A DNA stretch of 64,000 nt from Methanobrevibacter sp. (GTDB taxonomy: Archaea > Methanobacteriota > Methanobacteria > Methanobacteriales > Methanobacteriaceae). Both the position numbers and the translations under genes were made by a program. Within the stretch, counting starts at the first letter, position 1, and each line of letters starts with the position of its first letter. Below are positions 15,171 to 23,700 of this stretch, piece after piece. The stretch covers positions 27,229 to 91,228 of the forward strand of contig JAFUCN010000069.1 in the NCBI GenBank assembly GCA_017459665.1, given 5' to 3'. Below the pieces are notes generated by a model. It saw only the letters and a list, made by a program, of their open reading frames with translations. It was not told the origin of the DNA and made no database searches.

Positions 15171-17314
15171 TGGCATCAGGATTTGGAGAACATGTCAGCA
15201 ATGGATACATTGCAATTACAGATGGTTCAACGTATGCGACTGCAGCAAAAATAGCTGCATATGTCACTCAATCAATTGACACCCGAGCAAGAACTGTAAC
15301 AATTAACGTAGAAGCTACATTAGCTTTTTATCGAACACGAGGAAATTGGGATTTAGGTACTGGTGAACAGATTTATAGTTCTCCTTATGGTTCAAATCAC
15401 ATTACGACATATCTTAGTTCTCAATCTAGCGAGTCATCATGGGGTGGAAACTGGGGAATTAAAACACAGTATGCATATCGAGCTGTTGCTGGCGGAACAT
15501 ATACCTATCGAGGAGGCTATGTAGTCGGAATTGATAATTATAATTGGATTCATAACTATTCTAGGACTTGGAGTTACGATCAAGCAGGTTCTCCAATAAC
15601 AAAACATTGGAAAGTTGAACTTGAATTTACAGGTATTTCAGACCAAACAATCAGTGTTGAAGGAGATGTAACGACTGATGCAATTTCAGCAAGCTATACA
15701 AATCCTAATATGTCTAATGCTTCTATAAGCACAACTGTATTAGGTCCATATCATCTTGTAAGTTCTGTTAGTGGAGTCAACTATGGTTCTCAATACAATT
15801 CAACTAAGCTAACGTGTCGAGCATCATACAACTTAGATGGGGTTAATTATTCAAGAGACATTCAAAGTTGGACAAATGGAGTGACATCAGCAACATGCAA
15901 TATAGATGGTCCTCTCTTTAATTCGACAGACCCATGGAAGATTCTTCCCGATGGAGATAACGTTAATATCACTTGGATTGCAGAATCATCTGGTTCTGGT
16001 GGAAGTGGTTCTGCATCGAAAACAGTTACAACTAACATGCCATTTGCGTATTCTGCTTATGTAATTGAGTCTGGACAACTCGGTACTTCTAGAACTTGGA
16101 CTGTAATTGATGACAATAAAATGCTTACATCAAATAATTTAACGACAATGTTAGGTTATGTTCAACAAAATTATCCAGAGGTTCAAGGAGATTTTGATTT
16201 AATCTTAGATAGAGTTGGAGATACAAATCGATACACACTCAAACTTCATACATCAGAAAAAACTATTACAATATTTAGCAATTTTGCTCCATCTCAAGCT
16301 CAACTCTGGATGAATTCAAATATGGGAACAAGTTTATCAACATTTCAAACTCGTTCAAGCTATTATACAAGAGATACTTTTGTAAGATTTAGCTATCATT
16401 TAGCAAAGATTACACCTGCAGACTTAAAAGTTAGTGCTTCACAAGGAGCTCAACCGTTGAAGTGGGTAAGAAGATTAGAAAATATCTATCCAACTCCCGA
16501 ACCTTTTAAGGGCTGGGGCTATCTATATATTGGTGATACAAATAACGAAGAAGATTGGGCTGAGTTTAATTTAGATGAGCAAGATTTTCTAAGGCTTTGT
16601 ACAAATAAAAATTATATTGTTGTAGGAGGACGTAAATTCGATAAAAGCTTAGTTCGAGCTATTTCGTTTGGTCCAAATGTCGAAGAAATTGGAAGCTTTT
16701 TCTTAAGAGATTGTGTTAACTTAAATTATGATATAGAATTGCCCAATACATGTACGCACATTGGAGATTATTTCTTAGCAGGATGCACTTCATTTAATAG
16801 TCAAATTGACTTAGAAAATGTTACAGAACTTGGAAACTTCTTTATGCAAGATTGCACAGTATTTAATCAAGAATTAGACGTTTCACAAGTTGAAGAAATT
16901 GGAATGGGATTCATGCTAAGATGTTCTTCATTTAATCAGAATCTCGATCTTTCTAATTTGACAACGTTTAAGACATACTTCTTAAGTGAATGCGACAACT
17001 TCTGCTCACAGATTACATTAGGTACAAATCAGACATACACAGCTGATATTCATTCATTTTCGACAATTGAAGATGATACACTTCTATATCTTAATGGAAT
17101 TGAAATTGCAGGAACACAGTCACAAGTTAATGCATTCAGAACGACATATCCAGAAAGAAATTCTTCACCTTATAGATGGTTCTATTCAAGTGATGAAGTT
17201 GAAGCATTGACTGCAAAAGAATATGACGATCTTCAATTGACTTCTAACAATTATGATAATCATCAACTTACAGCAAGGCAGTACGATACAAAGGGTAAGA
17301 CAATTTTAATGTAA
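15170..17314 (+). CDS. Tail fibre/adhesin with BspA-like repeats
   Basis: 714 residues. The N-terminal 200 residues (GNWDLGTG, SSESSWGGNWGIKTQ, HWKVELEFTGI) are beta-rich like siphovirus DUF859-type structural proteins. Residues about 490-610 hold at least four units of about 24 residues of the form IGxxFLxxCxxFNxxIDLxN, close to BspA/DUF285-type leucine-rich repeats used for surface recognition. The end again carries short repeats (EYDDLQLTSNNYDNHQLTARQYD). Probably the host-recognition fibre. Confidence 0.65.
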   Translation: MASGFGEHVSNGYIAITDGSTYATAAKIAAYVTQSIDTRARTVTINVEATLAFYRTRGNWDLGTGEQIYSSPYGSNHITTYLSSQSSESSWGGNWGIKTQYAYRAVAGGTYTYRGGYVVGIDNYNWIHNYSRTWSYDQAGSPITKHWKVELEFTGISDQTISVEGDVTTDAISASYTNPNMSNASISTTVLGPYHLVSSVSGVNYGSQYNSTKLTCRASYNLDGVNYSRDIQSWTNGVTSATCNIDGPLFNSTDPWKILPDGDNVNITWIAESSGSGGSGSASKTVTTNMPFAYSAYVIESGQLGTSRTWTVIDDNKMLTSNNLTTMLGYVQQNYPEVQGDFDLILDRVGDTNRYTLKLHTSEKTITIFSNFAPSQAQLWMNSNMGTSLSTFQTRSSYYTRDTFVRFSYHLAKITPADLKVSASQGAQPLKWVRRLENIYPTPEPFKGWGYLYIGDTNNEEDWAEFNLDEQDFLRLCTNKNYIVVGGRKFDKSLVRAISFGPNVEEIGSFFLRDCVNLNYDIELPNTCTHIGDYFLAGCTSFNSQIDLENVTELGNFFMQDCTVFNQELDVSQVEEIGMGFMLRCSSFNQNLDLSNLTTFKTYFLSECDNFCSQITLGTNQTYTADIHSFSTIEDDTLLYLNGIEIAGTQSQVNAFRTTYPERNSSPYRWFYSSDEVEALTAKEYDDLQLTSNNYDNHQLTARQYDTKGKTILM

Positions 17315-17327
17315 AGAAAGGACAAAT

Positions 17328-17525
17328 ATGGCTCATACAAATCAAACAGCAAATTATAATTTACCTGAATTCGTTGCTACAGATAAGCCAGCTTGGTTAG
17401 TCGACTTCAATGATGCAATGGATGCAATTGATTCAGCAATTCCCAATATTGCTTTAACAACGACAGACCCAGGTGAGGGAGTAAACTTAGCACCTAATCA
17501 TTTTATAGCAGTGTATGAAGCGTAA
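17328..17525 (+). CDS. Small fibre-associated protein
   Basis: 65 residues: TANYNLPEFVATDKPAWLVDFNDAMDAIDSAI. The YNLPxxxATDxPxWxxDFNxAxxxID pattern is frequent at the N-terminus of tail-fibre proteins and of small proteins beside them in Firmicutes phages. Probably an attachment module. Confidence 0.55.
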   Translation: MAHTNQTANYNLPEFVATDKPAWLVDFNDAMDAIDSAIPNIALTTTDPGEGVNLAPNHFIAVYEA

Positions 17526-17535
17526 GGAGGTGTGA

Positions 17536-18966
17536 ATGGCAACTTATACGCTTACGACAAGTCCTCAGGAAGTAGGTATCAATACAACTCCTACTGTTGG
17601 TGCTAGACTTCTTGCTTGGTATTCAGACCAATCTGGAAATTCGGCAAAAGTTCATCTAAAATTACAAGCCATTAGCCAAGGAACTACTTATACAGGCACA
17701 AATAAAGATTACGAATTGACATTAGGAGATGTTGCAACTGGAACTGTATCTTGGACATACGCTCCATTACCAGCTGACAAGTGGGTAGATGTAAAAGAAA
17801 TTGAAAAATCAGTCAGTGGTGGAACAACACTTAGCGTAAGTGGAAAAGTTTGGACTTACATGTATGATGATGCTTGGATTACTGGGAACAGTGTCAAACT
17901 CAACGATTTCTATACATCACCAACTGGACTTGGAGCAGATCAAATTGTGCCTAGTACACGTAGCTTTACGGCTAATGTTTATATTAGTGATTGGGGAACT
18001 GGTTCTGGAACTAAATATCGAGAACTTCAATGTTGGACATATGATGCAAATAATTTTGTTGAACCACGTCGCTATCAAGCAGTTACAGGAAGTTCTAAGA
18101 GTGGAACGATTACAGTAAGCAATAGTTCTTCTGGAAGTCTGACAATTATTCCGAATACTCGTTATACCCTTGGTATTTATGCGTCTAATGGGTCAGCAGC
18201 AACTGGCTCTCAGCGCTTAGGGAATTACTACACAGACCCAGAACTTCCGACTTTTACAGTTCTTTCTGTTACTGAAACTTCTGCAGTCATTCGATATCAA
18301 ACAAAAGCAGATGGAGGAGCTCGTGTAAAATATCTTCAGTACAAAATGGATGATAGATGGACAGTAGCAGCAACTGTCGGAACTGGAACAGCAACAACCG
18401 GAACATTTACAATTACAGGATTAACACCTGGAACTCATTATTCACTTCCGACTCGTTTGTATGTGTTTCCTTCAGCGAGAACATTTTTTGGAGAAGATAT
18501 AGTTTTTTCGACGCTTAAGAAAATGTTCTATGGAAGTATTGAGGGTAAAACAAAATGTATAGAAAAAATGTACGCATCTGTGTATAATGGAACATCATAT
18601 TCTATCAGTACTGCAACTAATGTTACTGCTTTTAATGGTGAAACAATGCATTCTTGGATTAAAAATAATTCACCGAAAGTCTATGCAAGAATCAATGATA
18701 TTCGACAAATCAAAGTTATTAACACTCAAGCTGGGTACTATTCAGCAAATGTAATTGCAATAGATAAAGATAGTAATGAGTACTTAATGGCTCAATACAT
18801 TACTTCAGATTCTTATCTTCATTCAATGGGAATTACTTTTAAGACACAAGGACAATTGACTGCTTCGACAGATTTATTAGAATTTCAATCTTCTTATGTC
18901 ACAAAACATATTAAAAAGTTGTATGGTTCAGTTAATAATGTATCGCAAGTACTTTTTGTAGATTGA
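17536..18966 (+). CDS. Virion surface protein with fibronectin III-like domain
   Basis: 476 residues, strong AAGGAGG before ATG 17536. Beta-rich throughout. Residues about 235-330 (LSVTETSAVIRYQTKADGG...TFTITGLTPGTHYSLPTRL) read as a fibronectin type III domain. The C-terminal part repeats a (Y/F)YGSxxxxxKxIxKxY motif. Likely a fibre or head/tail decoration protein with carbohydrate-binding potential. Stops with TGA. Confidence 0.55.
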   Translation: MATYTLTTSPQEVGINTTPTVGARLLAWYSDQSGNSAKVHLKLQAISQGTTYTGTNKDYELTLGDVATGTVSWTYAPLPADKWVDVKEIEKSVSGGTTLSVSGKVWTYMYDDAWITGNSVKLNDFYTSPTGLGADQIVPSTRSFTANVYISDWGTGSGTKYRELQCWTYDANNFVEPRRYQAVTGSSKSGTITVSNSSSGSLTIIPNTRYTLGIYASNGSAATGSQRLGNYYTDPELPTFTVLSVTETSAVIRYQTKADGGARVKYLQYKMDDRWTVAATVGTGTATTGTFTITGLTPGTHYSLPTRLYVFPSARTFFGEDIVFSTLKKMFYGSIEGKTKCIEKMYASVYNGTSYSISTATNVTAFNGETMHSWIKNNSPKVYARINDIRQIKVINTQAGYYSANVIAIDKDSNEYLMAQYITSDSYLHSMGITFKTQGQLTASTDLLEFQSSYVTKHIKKLYGSVNNVSQVLFVD

Positions 18967-19046
18967 AGTTAAAACACTCTAATTTGATATAATAATTCTG
19001 GGTATAAAGTTAGAAAATACTAACTAAAATGGAGTCAAGCAAGTAA

Positions 19047-19553
19047 ATGAATGACAACTTATTGACAGGTCCTTTCACTGTAAAGTTCGGTACCATTCAG
19101 TTGGAAGATGTAAGCGAGATTTCGTGGGATTATTCGTCTAACAGCTCGAATCCTACTACGATTGATGGACGCACATTTGACATTCCAACGACAACTTCTG
19201 CAGCAATCAATATTACTCTTCTTGGAGCTGATATCGATGTATTGTGTGAAATCTTCCCACAGTTTGCAGTAGAAGCAGGTGGAACGATGAGCACTGGTGA
19301 AGTGACGTCTGAAAAAGCATTCGACTGCAAAGCAATGAGTGCTTGTGGTACTATAGCTCTTAATGATGATTTGGAAGTCATTGGATGTGATGCAACCACT
19401 CGTCTTGTCAATGCTCGTGCAAGGATTAGCGCTATCAATTACCAGGATAACGTTATTCAAACTGTTCAAGTTAGATTTACCGGACAACCTGCAGTTAATC
19501 AAGCAGTATTCCAAATCTACAAGAACGGTTCTCTCTCGGATGCATCGTCCTAA
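19047..19553 (+). CDS. Major tail (tube) protein
   Basis: 168 residues. Assigned from size, beta-rich composition, a separate extended -10 promoter (TTTGATATAAT near 18985), a terminator directly after it, and its place two genes before the tape measure. GC-richer codon use, as in the capsid gene, fits high expression. The 5' UTR holds a small hairpin AGTTAG-AAAATA-CTAACT. No single motif proves it. Confidence 0.6.
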   Translation: MNDNLLTGPFTVKFGTIQLEDVSEISWDYSSNSSNPTTIDGRTFDIPTTTSAAINITLLGADIDVLCEIFPQFAVEAGGTMSTGEVTSEKAFDCKAMSACGTIALNDDLEVIGCDATTRLVNARARISAINYQDNVIQTVQVRFTGQPAVNQAVFQIYKNGSLSDASS

Positions 19554-19558
19554 TCTTA

Positions 19559-19583
19559 AAAGAGCTCGAAAGGGCTCTTTTTT
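19559..19583 (+). terminator. Intrinsic terminator after tail tube gene
   Basis: AAAGAGC (19559-19565) pairs with GCTCTTT (19574-19580) and continues as a T run. Confidence 0.75.
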
Positions 19584-19642
19584 GATGAAGTTGAACAAAA
19601 TCTTGAGAAGAGTGTATCTTCGCTTAAAAATGCATTATTTGA

Positions 19643-19655
19643 TATAATAGAATCA
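19643..19655 (+). promoter_or_regulatory. -10 element placed for leaderless transcription of the protease
   Basis: TTTGATATAAT with hexamer 19643-19648 (its G42-A43 context gives a TG-like extended -10), then six bases to ATG 19655; no ribosome binding site. Confidence 0.5.
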
Positions 19656-20359
19656 TGAAAACTTTCAATAACTTTATAGAACTCACTGAGAATTCAATCT
19701 CAACTAAAGAAGAGAATGATATTATCAATTTCACTTCTCCTCTTGCAATCACTGATGATTCTCGGCAGTGGAACATGACGAAGTATGATATTCCATCATT
19801 AGACATTTCACATTATGATGGCTTGGTCACTGTAAATCATGGTCAAGAAATTGCTGATGTCGTCGGTAAAGTTATCAACTTAAGAAAAGATGAACAAGGA
19901 CATAAAGTCTTGATTGACGGAATCAAATTTGCTATCAATTCAAACCCTGTTGCTATTTTAGCAAGAAATCTTATGCGAGATGGTTTTGTCACGGGTGTTT
20001 CGATTGAAACGCTTGGTGGTGAAGCAGACCAGAATGGAACTTGGTTAGGACATAAACTTTGTGGTCTTTCTATAGTTGCACATCCGAATAACTTAAATGC
20101 TTATGCAACTATTGGAAACTTTAGGCAAGCTGTAGCAAACTCTATCCAAGAAGCTCAGAAAAATGGCTTAGACGCAAAACGAATAGAAAATGTTGCTAAA
20201 GATTTAGGAGAGAAAAGTATTTACTTTTTCGATGACAAGAATTATTATAATAATATGGAAACTGCAAAAGAGACAGTCAAACGAAATTCTAACCGTCTAA
20301 GTTCACTTTTAGAAAAAGTTGAAAACGGTGGACCTGGAAGTGGTAATCACAATCCTTGA
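19655..20359 (+). CDS. Prohead protease with C-terminal effector tag, cut by TGA
   Basis: 234 residues to TGA at 20357-20359. HK97-type prohead protease signs: VTVNHG with the catalytic His (about residue 62), GVSIET with the catalytic Ser, then GLSIVAHPNN, the conserved strand before the end of the core. It matures the capsid by cleaving scaffold regions. The C-terminus enters the same tag as the effectors, NGGPGSGNHNP, and stops exactly where the other copies have Gly (GGA/GGT/GGC). The frame then stays open for 101 more codons. Oddly placed between tail tube and tape measure genes. Confidence 0.8.
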   Translation: MKTFNNFIELTENSISTKEENDIINFTSPLAITDDSRQWNMTKYDIPSLDISHYDGLVTVNHGQEIADVVGKVINLRKDEQGHKVLIDGIKFAINSNPVAILARNLMRDGFVTGVSIETLGGEADQNGTWLGHKLCGLSIVAHPNNLNAYATIGNFRQAVANSIQEAQKNGLDAKRIENVAKDLGEKSIYFFDDKNYYNNMETAKETVKRNSNRLSSLLEKVENGGPGSGNHNP

Positions 20360-20665
20360 CAAGGTCGTGGTATAGGTAAACCTGGTGCAGGTACTGGTGG
20401 TGGTTTTATATCAGGAACAAGCACTAAGCACAGTGCAATTAAGTTTGGAAATGAAGATGATATTTCAAGCGTTCTTCCAAATAAGGGGCATTATGAAAAT
20501 GAAGCTCTTGCAACAACTCCAAGATATGCAAAATATGGTGGTTATAAGCAGAATGTAGGTTATCATACTAGTATTCCTGACCCATTTATAATTGACGATC
20601 AAGCTGAGACAAATTCAAAAACTCGTTTAACTATCACACCCAATGGTTACGAACTCAAAGATTAA
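20357..20665 (+). other. In-frame continuation of the protease behind TGA (tag end plus 90-residue domain)
   Basis: From 20360 the same frame reads QGRGIGKPGAGTGGG, completing the tag. It continues through about 87 residues of ordinary-looking protein (SAIKFGNEDDISSVLPNKGH...TPNGYELKD) to TAA at 20663-20665. Restoring one base (TGA to GGA) gives a 336-residue protein. Possible meanings: stop-codon readthrough giving a minor tagged protease, a recent nonsense mutation, or a sequence error. The stop is followed by C, a weak termination context. Confidence 0.6.
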
Positions 20666-20717
20666 AAGAATGTAGTTAAGAGAATAGTTGATTCAAACTC
20701 AAAGTCGAAAAATTTGA

Positions 20718-20759
20718 TATAATACTCCTAGGAACATATAAAACCTAGGAGTTTTTATC
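20718..20759 (+). promoter_or_regulatory. Promoter embedded in a terminator-like, SD-hiding hairpin
   Basis: Extended -10 TGATATAAT (hexamer 20718-20723) overlaps a perfect 9-bp stem: ACTCCTAGG 20724-20732 with CCTAGGAGT 20744-20752, followed by TTTT. The 3' arm contains the AGGAG that serves TTG 20760. RNA started at this promoter (about 20730) lacks most of the 5' arm and keeps its ribosome binding site free. RNA reading in from upstream would form the hairpin, terminating or hiding the site. Confidence 0.55.
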
Positions 20760-23700
20760 TTGGACAATAATACTGCAGGACGCGTTAAATATGTTATTAC
20801 AGCTGATAGTACTGATTTTGAAAGATCGTTAGGCGAATCTGATGCAAAGTTTAAGAAATTTGCATCTTCTGTTAAATCGGGTGCATCGTTAATAGATAAA
20901 GCACTTGCACAAATTCCGGGCACAGCAGCAAGTTCTCTTTCTTACTTACAAAACTATTCTCGAGCTGTAATTGATTCTCTTTCTGGGATTGGCTCAGCAA
21001 TTAAAGGGATTGGTTTTGATACTCTCAAAGCAGGCTCTGCTGCACTAGCTTCTACTACAGCAAGTATGGCTGCAGCAGGTATTAGTGATACAAAAACTCT
21101 TGAAGATTTGCAGATTAAGATGATTGCTTTGACGCACTCAGTCGAAGATGGTGAAAAAGCAGTTGGTGCAGCTGTTCGATTCTATAAAAATAACCCATTC
21201 AACCGTTTCGAAACATTTCGAGCTACAAGTTATCTTTTGCAATATGGACAAACAGTTGACAGTTTAGCTGATTCATTGGAAACGCTTGGTTACGTTTCAC
21301 TTTCAACTGGTACAGATATTGCATCTCTTTCTTATATCTATGGAAGAATTCTTGCTCAAGGCAAAGTGACTTATGGCGATCTTCAGTATTTTACAGAAAA
21401 AGGCTTAAACATCTATGGAGAACTTGAACGAGCTACTGGCAAAACTCAAGCAGAAATTATCGAGTTAGCAAGTAATGGAGAACTAGAACTTGATGCATTC
21501 AAAAAAGCTTTTGCTGGATTAGGTGACCAAGTTGCATACGAGCTTAATGATGCAACATTATCTAGAGCTCTTGACAAATTTAGAGGTCGTCTTTCAGACC
21601 TTAAGGGTGCAATTGCAGGTTATACGACAACAGAAGAAGGTGGATTCTTTGTAAATGAACAAGGTCTTTATCGTTCGTATTCAGCAATGCTCTTTAAGTT
21701 CGCTGATTTAATGAGAGCTGGACATGATATCGGTAAGAGCTTCAGGGAAAGCTTGACACGAATTGGTGAGACAATTGGAAAGATTATTGACATCGTTACT
21801 GAGAAAATGGAACCTGCTTTAAGAATTGCAGCTAAAGTTCTTGATTATGTAAGTCAACATACAGAAATTCTAGTTGGTGTTCTTGGCGGCGCGATGGTAA
21901 TGTTTGGAAATCTCGCTGGAAGAATTCCAGTTGTCGGAGATATCATTTCTTCATTTACTGGTAAGATAGGAGTGTTATGGACAAGGTTCAAAGGAGCACC
22001 AACATGGTTACAGATTCTTTTAGCTATTCTTGGCAGTGGTGCAGTTAAAGCATTGATGAGTGGAAAACTCAATGAATCGTTTAAGATAATTGTGGATTCT
22101 CTAGGAAAGATTTATCAAGCTCTCGAACCTGTTGTCGAACAGATTGTTAGGATTTTTGCTGATATTGGAGCTCCTGTCATTGAATCGCTTTTAGGAGCTA
22201 CAGCGAATGTTCTTAAGGTCATTGCTGATATTCTTCAATCAATTCCAACAGAAGTTCTTACAACAGTTGTTATGTCGTTAATTGCATTTAAGGGAGTTCA
22301 AAGTGCAGTCGAACCTGTTCAAAACTTTGTCTCTGTATTTTCTAAGCTTAAGGATGCAATTAGTGCTGCAGGTTCTCTTAAGGGCGGACTTGATATCTTT
22401 AAACAGGTAGTCGGAGGAGGTGCAGAAGGAACTGCAAAAACATTAGCTTCTACAATGAATACCTTATCTGGTCCTGCTCAGCAGGCAACTACAATGGGAG
22501 ATAGTCTGAAAGATGGTCTCAAAACGATGATTGAGATTATCGGAATTTTAGTAGGTGCTGCAGTTGCTCTAACTATTCTTGATAGAGGAGTTCAATCAGA
22601 CTTTCCAACATTAGCACTAAAAATTGCAGGAATGGGTCTTGCAATTGTAGAAATTGGTGCTCTTGCTTTGATTATGGGATTTGTTCAAAAGATCGGTAAA
22701 GGTGTAATTCTTAACGGTTTAGTTGGTCTTGAGGAAATTGCTGTTGTTTTGCTTTCTCTTGGCGTTGCAATGACAGTTCTTGATAGAGGAGTCACTTCAG
22801 ATTTCGTCACTCTTGCTTGTAAGCTTGGAAACCTTGGAATTGCAGTTACTGAAATTGGAGTTCTTGCTGGAATCGTTGGAGGAATTTTTGCAACCGGTGT
22901 TGGATTTGTTGTAATGCAAGCAGGTTTTGCTGGTCTTCTTGAAATTGCTGGTGTTCTTGCTTCAATAGGAGGTGCGCTTGCTGTTGTTGATAGTTCAATT
23001 CCTGAAGATTCTGAAAAACTTAAGAAAAAAGTCAAAGCAATTGGTGATATTTGTGGTCAAATTTCAGAAATCAGTGTTGGAGGATTCTGGAATAATTTGT
23101 TTAACGGTGCTAGACTTGGACCGATCGTTACAATTGTTGGAGAATACAAGCAGATTGCTAAAACTCTTGCAGAAATTGACCAAATTAGCTTTAATTATGA
23201 AACAATCCGTGAGAAAGTTAAGACATTATCTAAGGTTGTTAAGCTTCTTACGCTTGAACAACATGAAGGTGAAGAGTTTAACTACTTAAAGAACATTAAG
23301 CAAAATGCACAAGCATTCTTTGATGCAGACTTAACAGGACATGCAGGAAGAATCATCAAAACTTACGGTGACATGCTTGATGAAATCAAAAAAATCGAAA
23401 GCTTTGAGTTCATAGAAAATGGCCAACAGATTGTTGAACAGAACATTGAAAAGATTGCATCAATTGTTAGAACGTTAATGGGACAGGATGAAACTGGTCA
23501 GACAAATAAGCTTAACGGTTTTAATCAATTAGATGCATTTGCGCAATCAGGACTTTATAAGCAAAGAGAAGACGTCATTAATGTAGCAAAAAGCATTATT
23601 GAAATGTACACAAGTCTTATTCCTAAGATTAACGAACTTGCTGAAGCAGAAATTGATGCGCCTAAAGCTGCAGCAAAAGTCTCTGGTTTATTTGCTCTTC

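Noticed and set aside
20357..20359. Alternative genetic code with TGA as Gly or Trp
   Set aside because: Many genes end in TGA, often as ATGA overlaps with the next gene (4427, 7737, 33983, 53538, 57796), and Trp is encoded by TGG throughout. Recoding could only be local.
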